DNA from: Neglectibacter sp. X58
Lineage (GTDB): Bacteria > Bacillota > Clostridia > Oscillospirales > Acutalibacteraceae
Length of the DNA: 64,000 nt
NCBI RefSeq assembly: GCF_009936035.1
Contig: NZ_QWEO01000010.1
Span: forward strand, 30,194-94,193
Direction: 5' to 3'
The position numbers and the translations under genes were made by a program. How positions within the stretch are numbered: position 1 is the first letter of the stretch; each line of letters starts with the position of its first letter. The notes beneath the pieces were generated by a model. That model saw only the letters and a list, made by a program, of their open reading frames with translations, was not told the DNA's origin and did not search any database. Positions 36,991 to 45,707 of this stretch are shown here, one piece after another.

Positions 36991-38385
36991 ATGGAAAACA
37001 TGGTGCATCAATATAAGCTGGGCGGCTGGAACATCGTGCTGGACACCTGCTCCGGGTCAGTCCACGTGGTGGACGAGGCAGCCTATGACATTATCGCCTT
37101 ATATAAAGAAAAGAGCCGGGAGGAAATTGCCCGGATTGTTTTGGAAAAATACGCCCACAGGCCGGAAATCACCCCGGAGGAGGTGGAAGCCTGCCTGGAC
37201 GCCGTGGGGGAGCTGGAGAAGGCCGGGAAACTGTTCACGCCGGACGCCTTCGCCCCTATGGCGGGAGATTTCAAGGCCCGCAGCGGCAATGTGGTGAAGG
37301 CCTTATGCCTGCACGTAGCCCACACCTGCAATTTGAACTGCTCCTACTGCTTTGCCTCCCAGGGGAAATTCCACGGGGAGCGGGCGCTGATGCCCTTTGA
37401 GGTGGGCAAGCGGGCGCTGGATTTCCTGATGGAAAATTCCGGCAGCCGCCGCAACCTGGAGGTGGACTTTTTCGGCGGGGAGCCTTTGATGAACTGGGAT
37501 GTGGTAAAGCGCTTGGTGGCCTATGCCCGGTCGGTGGAGAAGGAAAGGGGGAAAAACTTCCGCTTCACCCTCACCACCAACGGGATGCTCATTGACGAGG
37601 ATGTTATCCAGTTTGCAAACCGGGAGATGCACAATGTGGTGCTGAGCCTGGACGGCAGGCAGGAGGTGCACGACCGCTTCCGGGTGGACTATCAGGGCCA
37701 GGGGAGCTTTGACCAGATTGTGCCCAAATTCCAAAAGCTGGTGCAGGCCCGGGGGAACAGGAATTATTACATGCGGGGCACCTTCACCCACTGGAACCCG
37801 GACTTTTTACAGGACATAGAGGCCATGCTGGACCTGGGCTTTACAGAGCTTTCCATGGAGCCGGTGGTGTGCGCCCCGGAGGATCCCGCCGCCCTGACGG
37901 AGGAGGACAAGGGGATTGTGATGGAGCAGTATGAAAAGCTGGCCCAGAAGATGCTGGAGCGGAAAAAGGCGGGAAAGCCCTTCACCTTCTACCACTATAT
38001 GATAGACCTGGAAAGCGGCCCCTGCATCTATAAGCGCATATCCGGCTGCGGCTCCGGCACAGAGTATATGGCGGTCACCCCCTGGGGGGATTTATACCCC
38101 TGCCACCAGTTTGTGGGGGAGGAGAAGTTCCGGCTGGGCAGCGTGTTCGAGGGGGTGGCAAACCCCGGCGTGCAGGAAGAATTCCGCCGCTGCAACGTGT
38201 ATGCCCGCCCGGACTGCGCGGACTGCTGGGCAAAGCTGTATTGCGCCGGGGGCTGCGCCGCCAACGCCTACCACGCCACAGGCTCCATCAGCGGCACCTA
38301 CCAGTACGGCTGCGACCTCTTCAGAAAGCGGATGGAGTGCGCCATTATGCTCAAGGCCGCCGAGCAGGCATTGGAGGAAGCATGA
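36991..38385 (+). CDS. scfB: SCIFF maturase, radical SAM/SPASM enzyme
   Basis: 464 residues. An N-terminal peptide-recognition (RRE-like) segment of about 90 residues, the radical SAM motif C113-C117-C120 in HTCNLNCSYC, FFGGEPLMNW, and a C-terminal SPASM region with CGSGTEYMAVTPWG and C-rich DCADCWAKLYCAGGCAAN. Forms sulfur-to-carbon links in ScfA. ATG at 36991; ATGG start also at 37000. The stop overlaps the next gene in ATGA. Confidence 0.96.
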   Translation: MENMVHQYKLGGWNIVLDTCSGSVHVVDEAAYDIIALYKEKSREEIARIVLEKYAHRPEITPEEVEACLDAVGELEKAGKLFTPDAFAPMAGDFKARSGNVVKALCLHVAHTCNLNCSYCFASQGKFHGERALMPFEVGKRALDFLMENSGSRRNLEVDFFGGEPLMNWDVVKRLVAYARSVEKERGKNFRFTLTTNGMLIDEDVIQFANREMHNVVLSLDGRQEVHDRFRVDYQGQGSFDQIVPKFQKLVQARGNRNYYMRGTFTHWNPDFLQDIEAMLDLGFTELSMEPVVCAPEDPAALTEEDKGIVMEQYEKLAQKMLERKKAGKPFTFYHYMIDLESGPCIYKRISGCGSGTEYMAVTPWGDLYPCHQFVGEEKFRLGSVFEGVANPGVQEEFRRCNVYARPDCADCWAKLYCAGGCAANAYHATGSISGTYQYGCDLFRKRMECAIMLKAAEQALEEA

Positions 38386-39731
38386 ACACCCCTGTCTGCG
38401 ACTTTGTAAAACGGTATGGACAGGAAAGCCCGGTGCGCATGCACATGCCTGGGCATAAAGGCGCATCCTTTCTGGGCTGGGAAGGGCTGGACATCACCGA
38501 AATCGAAGGGGCGGACTGGCTGTATGGCCCGGAGGGCATTATCCGGGAGAGCGAGGAAAACGCCGCCGGGCTTTTCGGCGCTGGGCAGACCCTGTATTCT
38601 ACAGAAGGATCCTCCCAGTGCATCCGGGCCATGGCATACCTGGCCCTGCTGGCTTTTTGGGAAAAATCCCCTGGCGCAAGGCCCGCCATCATCGCCGGGC
38701 GCAACGCCCACAAGTCCTTCCTCACAGCCTGTGCCCTGCTGGACTTTGACATTGTGTGGCTGTTCCCGGAAAACCAGGACTACAGCCTGTGCCGGTGCGA
38801 TATCAGCCCGGCCCGGCTGGAAAAGGCGCTGGGGGAAACCCCCAACGCCGCCGCCGTATACCTTACCAGCCCGGACTATCTGGGAAACTGCGCGGACATT
38901 CACGCCCTTTCCCGGGTATCCCGGAAAAAGGGCGTGCCCCTTTTGGTGGACAACGCCCACGGGGCATACCGCCGCTTTCTCTCCCCCTCCCGCCACCCCA
39001 TGGACCAGGGGGCCGACATCTGCTGCGACAGCGCCCACAAAACCCTGCCTGTGCTCACCGGCGGGGCCTATCTCCACATTGCCCCCGCGGCGCCCCAGGC
39101 GTTTTTTAAACGGGCCAGGGAGGCCATGGGGCTGTTCGGCTCCACCAGCCCGTCTTATCTTATTTTGCAGTCTTTAGACAGGGCAAACCTGTATCTGGCA
39201 GAGGGCTATAGGGAAAAGCTGCTGGAAACGGCAGAGCGGGTGCAGAAGCTGCGGCAGCGCCTTTCCCGGCGGGGATGGCGCTTTGGAGGGGACGAGCCTG
39301 TAAAGCTTACCCTGAAGGCCAAAGAATACGGCTACACCGGCCAGGAAGCGGGGGCGCGCCTTGCGGGGAAGGGGATTGTCTGGGAATATGCCGACCCGGA
39401 CTATCTGGTGCTGATGCCCTCCCCGGAAAACCCGCCGGAGGATTTTGCGCGGCTGTATGAGGCCCTTTCGGCCTTAGAAAAAAGGCCTCCCCGCGGGAGA
39501 GCGCTTCCCTGTCTGGAAAGGCCCCGGCAGGCCATGTCCCTCCGGCAGGCCATGCTTTCCCCTTGGGAGGAAGTCCCCCTGGAGGCGGCCCTGGGCCGGA
39601 CGGCGGCTTCCCCGGCGGCCTCCTGCCCTCCCGCCATTTCCCCGGCAGTGCCGGGGGAGGTTATCACAGAGGCTGTGGCGGCAGTGTACCAATATTACGG
39701 CATAGGGAGCGTGCGGGTGGTGGCAGGATGA
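38382..39731 (+). CDS. Orn/Lys/Arg decarboxylase-family PLP enzyme
   Basis: 449 residues of fold-type I PLP enzyme: PVRMHMPGHKG at the N-terminus, the PLP lysine in CDSAHKTLPVLTGGA, and EGSSQCIRAM for phosphate binding. Resembles the short basic-amino-acid decarboxylase/aminotransferase group; the true substrate is unknown. Its ATGA overlap with scfB indicates translational coupling to the SCIFF maturase, a recurring neighbour in Clostridia as far as I recall. Could act in polyamine formation or be unrelated to the peptide. Confidence 0.88.
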   Translation: MNTPVCDFVKRYGQESPVRMHMPGHKGASFLGWEGLDITEIEGADWLYGPEGIIRESEENAAGLFGAGQTLYSTEGSSQCIRAMAYLALLAFWEKSPGARPAIIAGRNAHKSFLTACALLDFDIVWLFPENQDYSLCRCDISPARLEKALGETPNAAAVYLTSPDYLGNCADIHALSRVSRKKGVPLLVDNAHGAYRRFLSPSRHPMDQGADICCDSAHKTLPVLTGGAYLHIAPAAPQAFFKRAREAMGLFGSTSPSYLILQSLDRANLYLAEGYREKLLETAERVQKLRQRLSRRGWRFGGDEPVKLTLKAKEYGYTGQEAGARLAGKGIVWEYADPDYLVLMPSPENPPEDFARLYEALSALEKRPPRGRALPCLERPRQAMSLRQAMLSPWEEVPLEAALGRTAASPAASCPPAISPAVPGEVITEAVAAVYQYYGIGSVRVVAG

Positions 39732-39849
39732 TGGAAAAGGGCAAGCTGCCCTCCTGCTTTCCAGGCGGTAAGCTGAAAAATAGACAAAAAACTGGGGGAT
39801 ACGGCGGGAAAAATTTCTGCCCGCCCGGTTTTGGGTGTGCTATAATAAT

Positions 39850-40030
39850 TAGGGCTTGTTCGAAAAATCGCAAATACCATCTTTTTGTCCAAACGGGACG
39901 CATGTATGCGTCTGCGGTTCTCTGTGTTGGAAATCCTCGAAACACGGCAGGTTTTTTGCGGTTTCCTCCTTGAAACCACCTCGTTTTGTCTCAAAAATTT
40001 GGCAGTTTCTCTATTTTCAAACAAACCCCA
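39850..40030. repeat. Family A inverted-repeat element, copy A5
   Basis: 181 bases from TAGGGCTTGTTCGAAAAA to TTTTCAAACAAACCCCA. Contains GACGCATGTATGCGTC, TGTGTTGGAAATCCTCGA and TTGTCTCAAAAA, shared with A6. Lies in the 354-base gap between the decarboxylase and asnA; the first 118 bases of that gap show nothing recognisable. Confidence 0.85.
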
Positions 40031-40085
40031 GGAAACCGGAAACCGCCTGAGGAAGGCGTATACCAGAAGAGAGAAGTGATTGATT

Positions 40086-41087
40086 ATGACCGTCATCCCC
40101 TCCCGCTACAAGGCCGCCCTGCGGCTGTATGAAACCCAGAAGGCCATCGGCCTGATTAAAAATGTGTTCCAAGTGAAGCTTTGCGCCGCCCTGCATTTAA
40201 AGCGGGTGACGGCCCCCCTGTTTGTGGATCCCGCCACTGGCCTGAACGACGACTTGAACGGCGTGGAGCGCCCGGTGGCCTTTGACATCCCCGCTGTGGG
40301 GAAGGAGGCCCAGGTGGTGCATTCCCTGGCAAAGTGGAAGCGGCTGGCCCTGCACGATTACGAATTCTTTGTGGGCAACGGGCTTATCACAGACATGAAC
40401 GCCATCCGCCGGGACGAGGAGCTGGACAATCTCCACTCGGTATATGTGGATCAGTGGGACTGGGAAAAGGTGATAGACCGGGGGATGCGCAACGAAGCTT
40501 ACCTCCGCGAGACAGTGGGGCGCATTGTCAGCGCCATCTGCGGCACCTTAGACGAACTGAAATGGCAGTTCCCGGATTTGGACACCCAGCTTTGCCGGGA
40601 CGTGGCCTTTTTCACCGCCCAGGAGCTGGAGGATCGCTGGCCCCAGCTTTCCCCCAAGGAGCGGGAAAACGCTATTGTCAAGGAGCACAAGACCGTGTTT
40701 ATCGGGCAGATTGGCGGGAAGCTGAAAAGCGGCCAGCGCCATGACGGCCGCGCCCCGGACTATGACGACTGGGGCCTTAACGGCGACCTGTTCTTCTGGC
40801 ACGAGGCCCTGGGCCAGGCCATGGAAATCAGCAGCATGGGCATCCGCGTGGACGGGGAAAGCCTTGCCCGGCAGCTCCAGGAGGCGGGCTGCGAGGAGCG
40901 CCGGGAGCTGCCCTTCCACCAGATGCTGCTGCGGGGGGAACTGCCCCTCACCATCGGCGGGGGCATTGGGCAAAGCCGGCTGTGCATGCTGCTTCTGGGC
41001 AAGGCCCACATCGGCGAGGTGCAGGCCTCTCTGTGGGACGAGGAAACCCGCCGGGTCTGCCGGGAAGCCCACGTGACGCTGCTGTAA
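40086..41087 (+). CDS. asnA: Aspartate--ammonia ligase
   Basis: Makes asparagine from aspartate and ammonia with ATP; class II synthetase fold. 333 residues with [18 protein letters not shown] at the start, [31 protein letters not shown] and the C-terminal [11 protein letters not shown]. No strong ribosome site; ATG at 40086 is preferred to a TTG at 40080. Element A5 ends 55 bases upstream. Confidence 0.96.
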   Translation: MTVIPSRYKAALRLYETQKAIGLIKNVFQVKLCAALHLKRVTAPLFVDPATGLNDDLNGVERPVAFDIPAVGKEAQVVHSLAKWKRLALHDYEFFVGNGLITDMNAIRRDEELDNLHSVYVDQWDWEKVIDRGMRNEAYLRETVGRIVSAICGTLDELKWQFPDLDTQLCRDVAFFTAQELEDRWPQLSPKERENAIVKEHKTVFIGQIGGKLKSGQRHDGRAPDYDDWGLNGDLFFWHEALGQAMEISSMGIRVDGESLARQLQEAGCEERRELPFHQMLLRGELPLTIGGGIGQSRLCMLLLGKAHIGEVQASLWDEETRRVCREAHVTLL

Positions 41088-41123
41088 TCCTGTACAATTT
41101 TTATAAAACCCCGCAGGAAAGCG

Positions 41124-41273
41124 ATGGGGAGCAGGGAGCAGGTGGACGCCCTCGCCGCCTGGCTGCGGGAGGACGGCTGCACTGTGAAAAGCGGCCCCCG
41201 GGTTACAGAGGACGGGTATTATGAAAGCAGCGTGCTGGATAAGGAAGGCAACGCTATAGAAATTACCGTATAG
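41124..41273 (+). pseudogene. C-terminal remnant of a VOC/glyoxalase protein
   Basis: A 49-codon frame, MGSREQVDALAAWLRED then GPRVTEDGYYESSVLD and a GNAIEITV end, matches the last third of vicinal-oxygen-chelate proteins, including the terminal metal-ligand Glu. The first domain half is missing. Only a weak AGGAAA precedes the ATG. Most likely a decayed gene; a functional small protein cannot be excluded. Confidence 0.7.
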
Positions 41274-41285
41274 GAGGGAAAAACC

Positions 41286-41921
41286 ATGAGCCCAGAAGAA
41301 AAAATCAGGGCTGGGGTGCTGTTCTGCCCTGGCGAACCAGAGCTTGTAGCGATTAAGCGCAAGACCCACAATTTGAATGTAGACTACAACCAGACCCACG
41401 AGGACGAGGTGGAAAAGCGGGCCGCCATCCTCTCCGAGATCATCGGGGAGATGGGGGAAGGCGTGCGTATCCAGGGGCCTATCGCCTTCCACTACGGGAA
41501 GCACACGAAAATCGGCAAAAATTTCTTTGCCAATTTTAATTTCACCGTCCAGGATGACGGGGAAGTGACCATAGGCAACGACTGCAACTTCGGCCCTAAT
41601 GTTACCATTGTCACGCCGGTGCATCCCATGGTGGCCAGCGAGCGCAGGCTTATGCGCACAGGCGCCGGGGAGGAAAAGCGTTTATGCTACGCAAAGCCTG
41701 TGCATATCGGCAATGACTGCTGGTTTGGGGCCAATGTCACCGTGTGCCCCGGGGTGACCATCGGGGATGGCTGCGTTATCGGCGCGGGCAGCGTTGTCAC
41801 CCGGGATATCCCGGCAAACAGCTTTGCCGCCGGGGTGCCCTGCCGGGTGATACGGGAAATCACAGAGGCCGACAGCATGGCACATATGCCGGAGGTGCTG
41901 GCAGACAACCAGGTGCTGTAA
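41286..41921 (+). CDS. Sugar O-acetyltransferase, hexapeptide-repeat family
   Basis: 211 residues of the maltose/galactoside acetyltransferase type: N-terminal helical Mac domain, then left-handed beta-helix with VTIGNDCNFGPNV, the catalytic His in VTPVHP, and IGNDCWFGANVTVCPGVTIG. Acetyl-CoA-dependent, substrate unknown. ATG after TAGGAGGGAAAAACC. Ends at a convergent terminator. Confidence 0.93.
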   Translation: MSPEEKIRAGVLFCPGEPELVAIKRKTHNLNVDYNQTHEDEVEKRAAILSEIIGEMGEGVRIQGPIAFHYGKHTKIGKNFFANFNFTVQDDGEVTIGNDCNFGPNVTIVTPVHPMVASERRLMRTGAGEEKRLCYAKPVHIGNDCWFGANVTVCPGVTIGDGCVIGAGSVVTRDIPANSFAAGVPCRVIREITEADSMAHMPEVLADNQVL

Positions 41922-41976
41922 AGAAAAGAGGAAGGCCCGGCGGGTTCCGGGTTTTTGCCGCCTGAAAGGGACAAAA

Positions 41977-42006
41977 AAGGCCGGCGGAACATGTTCCGCC
42001 GGCCTT
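41977..42006. terminator. Bidirectional terminator, perfect palindrome
   Basis: A 30-base perfect palindrome (AAGGCCGGCGGAACA and its complement) between the convergent acetyltransferase and MBL genes, with A runs on the left acting as T run for the minus strand. Confidence 0.85.
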
Positions 42007-42051
42007 CCTCTGCCGAAAAGGTTTGTGCAATTTACTTCTAAACATATTGCC

Positions 42052-42741
42052 TTAAATCTCAAACACCTGCCCCGGTGCGCTGACATCCATTACATGGGGG
42101 GCATATTCCCGGTAGGTGGGGGTGGACTTGAACAGGGGCACCACAGAGTAATCCCCCCACATGTGCATGGGGAACACCTTCTCCGCTTTGGCGGCCTCGA
42201 AGAAGTATTTCATGCCCAGGTCGAAGTCCGACTCCTGCCGCGGGTCAAGGGGCACAAAGGCCGCGTCTATCTTCCGGCAGCCCAGGGGGCTTAGCTCGTC
42301 CTTATAAAGGCGCACCATCTGGTCGTTCTGCATCCGGGGCGCGCCGTCCCACACCCAGCAGTTCAAATCCCCCGCATGGTAGAGGAGTTTTCCCTCGCAC
42401 TCCACCAGGAAGGCCACGCCCGCGTCTGTAGAGCGCAGGGTGGCAATGCGCAGGCCCTCCACCTCATAGAAGCTGTGGGGGGACACAAAGGTGGTCTGGG
42501 CGCGGAGATGCTCCGGCACCCGGCGGGAAAAAATGTCGTCAGACAGCAGGTAGTGTACCTGCCGCCCCTCCTTTGCAAGGCTAAAAACCGCAGGGGAGAA
42601 ATGATCCTCATGGCTGTGGCTGGCAAACACATACAGGGGCTTGTCCGATTCCGGCACTTCCCCTTCGTAATAGTCGAAAAGCAGGCAGCAGCCCTCCAGC
42701 TCCACATGGTAGCAGCTATGCAGTATAAACGTAACTTTCAT
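42052..42741 (-). CDS. MBL-fold metallohydrolase
   Basis: 229 residues. Zinc motif SHSHEDHF, a later LLYHAGD (Asp ligand) and a terminal FPMHMWGD His, as in UlaG-like and other metallo-beta-lactamase-fold hydrolases. Substrate unknown. The ATG at 42741 (MKVTFILHS) is nine bases from AAAGG; the in-frame ATG at 42750 touches that site. Paired with a metallophosphoesterase upstream. Confidence 0.88.
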   Translation of the reverse strand: MKVTFILHSCYHVELEGCCLLFDYYEGEVPESDKPLYVFASHSHEDHFSPAVFSLAKEGRQVHYLLSDDIFSRRVPEHLRAQTTFVSPHSFYEVEGLRIATLRSTDAGVAFLVECEGKLLYHAGDLNCWVWDGAPRMQNDQMVRLYKDELSPLGCRKIDAAFVPLDPRQESDFDLGMKYFFEAAKAEKVFPMHMWGDYSVVPLFKSTPTYREYAPHVMDVSAPGQVFEI

Positions 42742-42773
42742 ACAGGCCATCCTTTCTTTGCCATATTGGGCAG

Positions 42774-43667
42774 TCAGCAGGCGGTTTCACAGCGGTATGC
42801 CAGGGCCGCCCGCTGCCAGTATTCTTCCGGGATCTCCTGGTAAGGAGCCTTGCGCCCGCAGTCCCGCTCGTAAAGAGCCTGGGCATAGGGCGGCAGGAGG
42901 CCTACCATGTTTTCCCCGGTAATGAGGGCATGGCGCACCATGGCTGTCCACACCCGGCCCCGTTCCAGCAGGCCGGACTCTTCCAGATCCCGCACAGCCC
43001 CCTCCAGGTCATAGGGCACCAGGGCGTATTCCGGCCTCCAGCGGGGCATGTCCCCCTCCACGCTGTGGAGAAAAAGCATCTGGGCCTTGCCGGGGGTGGA
43101 AAGGGGGATTCCAACAGATCCCGCCCGCACCACCTGCTGGCAGCCCCGCTCAAAAAGCCCGGAAAACCAGGAACCCAGTCGGTGGGTGTGGCCGCACAGG
43201 ATGTATTTCTCCGGCAGTTCCCCCAGCTTTTCCTTCGCCACCGGATCCCCCTGCTCCAGCCTTCCCCCCACAGCCCAGGGGGAGCCGTGGCAGTAAAACA
43301 GAGGCGGCGAGCCGGGAAAGCTTTCCCGCCCGGCAATTTCCAGGCTCTGGAACCAGTCCAGATCCCGGGCTGTCAGGTTTTCATAGGTATACAGCAGGGA
43401 GCCTGTGGAGGAGCCGTCCTGCCAGCCGGAGATTTTCCCGGCCCTGTAGTCCAGCATATACTCCTCCCGGTTTCCCCGGATAAAGCGGCAGTCGTACCGG
43501 GCGGCGCAGTCATAAACCTGCTCCATGGTTCTTTGGGGATAAGCCCCGTCGGAAATATAGTCCCCCAAAAACACATACCCCTGGGCGCCCCGCTCCCTGG
43601 CGTGGCCCAGGCAGGCCTTTAAGGCCCGGGCGTTTCCATGTATGTCGCTGAGCACCGCTATAAGCAT
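42774..43667 (-). CDS. Metallophosphoesterase
   Basis: 297 residues, calcineurin-like. Metal motifs VLSDIHGN (D8, H10), FLGDYISDG, RGNREEYML and later CHGSPW and CGHTHRLG. Groups with YfcE/serine-threonine phosphatase-like enzymes; substrate unknown. Upstream neighbour of the MBL gene on the same strand, 32 bases apart. Confidence 0.9.
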   Translation of the reverse strand: MLIAVLSDIHGNARALKACLGHARERGAQGYVFLGDYISDGAYPQRTMEQVYDCAARYDCRFIRGNREEYMLDYRAGKISGWQDGSSTGSLLYTYENLTARDLDWFQSLEIAGRESFPGSPPLFYCHGSPWAVGGRLEQGDPVAKEKLGELPEKYILCGHTHRLGSWFSGLFERGCQQVVRAGSVGIPLSTPGKAQMLFLHSVEGDMPRWRPEYALVPYDLEGAVRDLEESGLLERGRVWTAMVRHALITGENMVGLLPPYAQALYERDCGRKAPYQEIPEEYWQRAALAYRCETAC

Positions 43668-43791
43668 AGGATCCCCCCTTTTTTATCCCCTATATCATAG
43701 CACGAAACCCGCCTTGTGGCAAGCGCCCCAGGAAAAGAGGCGCCGGAAAACCGGGCGTCCTGCTTGAAGCATTCCCTTTCAAACAAAAGGG

Positions 43792-43820
43792 TTGCAAGTT
43801 TCTGCGCTTTATGGTATGAT
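43792..43820 (+). promoter_or_regulatory. Promoter of the pheST leader
   Basis: TTGCAA (43792-43797), 17-base spacer, TATGAT (43815-43820), starting the T-box transcript. Confidence 0.75.
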
Positions 43821-43826
43821 ACAGAA

Positions 43827-44131
43827 GCCAGCTTCCGGGAAAGCTTTTCCGGAAGGCTGTTTTGTAAACAGATGAGAAACGCTGGGATGAAAGAAAGTAC
43901 CCCTGTACCGTCCGTTCAGAGAGCCTGGGCCATCGGCTGCAAGCCCGGGCACGGGGCAGGCAGGGGGAAGTTCCTTTCGGAGCGGCGGGGCTGAAGCCGG
44001 TCGCGGTGGGTAGGCCCCGACGGCGCGGCCCCGTTACAGGCCGGCACAATGAGGGCAGTTTTCTGCCGAATTTGGGTGGTACCGCGTGGCTTTATGCCCC
44101 GCCCCATGTTGGGGCGGGGCTTTTTTGTTCC
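43827..44131 (+). ncRNA. T-box leader, phenylalanine-specific
   Basis: Stem I begins near GATGAAAGAAAGTACCC. The likely specifier codon is UUC at 43971-43973 (in GGAAGTTCCTTT), matching Phe. The T-box GGGTGGTACCGCG lies at 44074-44086. The terminator is GCCCCGCCCCATGTTGGGGC extended by GGGGC and TTTTTT (about 44096-44127). Uncharged tRNA-Phe should favour the antiterminator and expression of pheS. Stem I limits are approximate. Confidence 0.93.
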
Positions 44132-44262
44132 CACCCCCGCGCAGCTTCGCGCCGGCCTTACTGGGCGCGCCTCTGGTACGCCATGCCCGTGCAAGCAGCG
44201 AAAAATTTACACAGAGCAGCGGGCGCGGCGCTCCGCCACGCTGCCGGAAAGGAAGAATGGAC

Positions 44263-45291
44263 ATGAAGGAAAAAATCGAGGCCCTGGCCCGGCAGTTCCA
44301 GCAGGAGCTGGAAGGGGCGGGCACCAGCGACGCAGTGGAAAAGCTGCGGGTGGCCTATCTGGGCAGGAAAGGCTCTGTCACCCAACTGCTCAAGGGCCTG
44401 AAAGAAGTGGAGGCCCAGCAGAAGAAAGAGCTGGGGCAGCACATCAATATGCTGAAAAAGACGGTGGAGGACAAGCTTTCCCAGCAGGTGGAGGCCATCC
44501 GCCGGGCAGAGGAGCAGCGGCTGGTGGAAGCCGCCGAGCAGTATGACGTAACCCTGCCTGTAGGAAGCGGGGCAGGCTCTTACCATCCCATCACCATTGT
44601 CCAGCGGCAGTTGGAGGAAATATTCGCCTCCATGGGCTTTACCATTGAGGACTACAAGGAGATTGTGACGGACTATGAGTGCTTCGAGGCTGTGAACATC
44701 CCCAAGGATCACCCGGCCCGGGACATGCAGGACACCTATTACCTGGAAAACGGCCAGCTTTTAAAAACCCACACCTCCGCTGCCCAGAACGCCATTATGC
44801 GCAAATATGGCCCGCCCCTGCGGGCCATATTCCCGGGCAGGTGCTTCCGCAACGAGGCCCTGGACGCCAGCCACGAAAACACCTTCTTCCAGATGGAAGG
44901 CATGATGATTGATAAGGACATCTCCATTTCAAACCTTATCTATTTCATGAAAACCATGCTCTCCCAGGTGTTCGAGCGGGATATCAGCGTCCGTCTGCGC
45001 CCCGGGTTCTTCCCCTTTGTGGAGCCTGGCTTTGAGCTGGATATCTCCTGCCTTATCTGCGGCGGGGAGGGCTGCTCCACCTGCAAAGGCTCCGGCTGGA
45101 TAGAGCTGTGCCCCTGCGGCATGATCCACCCCAACGTCCTGAAGGCCGGGGGCATTGACCCGGAGGAGTACACCGGCTTTGCCTTTGGCCTGGGGCTTAC
45201 CCGCCTGGTGATGATGAAATACGGCGTGAAGGATATCCGCGACTTAAACAGCGGGAACCTGAAAGCCCTGTCCCAGTTTACCCACGAATAG
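44263..45291 (+). CDS. pheS: Phenylalanine--tRNA ligase alpha subunit
   Basis: Class II synthetase catalytic subunit, 342 residues: N-terminal coiled coil (about 1-85), then THTSAAQ, FRNEALDASHENTFFQMEG, GFELDISCLICGG and GFAFGLGLTRLVMMKYG. A cluster CLICGGEGCSTC with CPCG in place of a plain loop suggests a bound metal, as in several clostridial PheS. ATG at 44263 is nine bases after AAAGGA; one at 44257 is too close. Controlled by the T-box upstream. Confidence 0.97.
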   Translation: MKEKIEALARQFQQELEGAGTSDAVEKLRVAYLGRKGSVTQLLKGLKEVEAQQKKELGQHINMLKKTVEDKLSQQVEAIRRAEEQRLVEAAEQYDVTLPVGSGAGSYHPITIVQRQLEEIFASMGFTIEDYKEIVTDYECFEAVNIPKDHPARDMQDTYYLENGQLLKTHTSAAQNAIMRKYGPPLRAIFPGRCFRNEALDASHENTFFQMEGMMIDKDISISNLIYFMKTMLSQVFERDISVRLRPGFFPFVEPGFELDISCLICGGEGCSTCKGSGWIELCPCGMIHPNVLKAGGIDPEEYTGFAFGLGLTRLVMMKYGVKDIRDLNSGNLKALSQFTHE

Positions 45292-45385
45292 CAGCATACT
45301 GCTGCACCTGGGACGCGGGAAACGCGAGCGGGAATTTTTCGCCGCAGAACTTTTTTCCGCGCTTACTGAGGCTGTCCCGTGCTGA
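45291..45385 (+). repeat. Family C post-stop palindromic repeat, copy C3
   Basis: Starts on the last base of the pheS stop: GCAGCATACTGCTGC, then ACCTGGGACGCGGG, a TTTCGCCGC string and CCGCGCTTACTGAGGC, the same order as C1 and C2. Again the stem sequence differs but pairs. Confidence 0.7.
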
Positions 45386-45433
45386 ACGCGGCTCCCGCAA
45401 ACGAACCGCTTGACCTGAGACTGGGGTACACAA

Positions 45434-45478
45434 AAGTTTTTGAAGATTTTTAAGGAACTTTTTACAAAAAGTTCCTTA
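45434..45478 (+). repeat. Family B intercistronic hairpin, copy B10
   Basis: AAAGTTTTTGAAGATT, hairpin TAAGGAACTTTTT/AAAAAGTTCCTTA; the usual tail is cut off where element A6 begins. Confidence 0.75.
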
Positions 45479-45660
45479 GGGCTTGTTTGAAAAATCGCAA
45501 ACACCGTCTTTTTGTCCAAAACATGCGTTTTCTGTGTTGGAAATCCTCGACAGGCGACAGCCTGTCTAAACGCATATATGCGTTTGCGGTTCATCCGCCT
45601 TGAAACCGCCCTGTTTTGTCTCAAAAACTCGGCACTTTCTCTACTTTCAAACAAGCCCTA
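45477..45660. repeat. Family A inverted-repeat element, copy A6
   Basis: 184 bases from TAGGGCTTGTTTGAAAA to CTTTCAAACAAGCCCTA. Interior: TGTTGGAAATCCTCGA, hairpin GACAGGC-GACA-GCCTGTC (45549-45566), palindrome AAACGCATATATGCGTTT (about 45568-45585), TCCGCCTTGAAACC. Inserted in the tail of B10 between pheS and pheT. Confidence 0.88.
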
Positions 45661-45707
45661 AATCAGAGTTTGAGGCGGCAGCCTCAACAAAGGAGGAAGC
45701 GAACGTT

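Noticed and set aside
39563..39973. Open frame across the end of the decarboxylase and element A5
   Set aside because: It overlaps a real gene in another frame and continues through repeat sequence; no family features.
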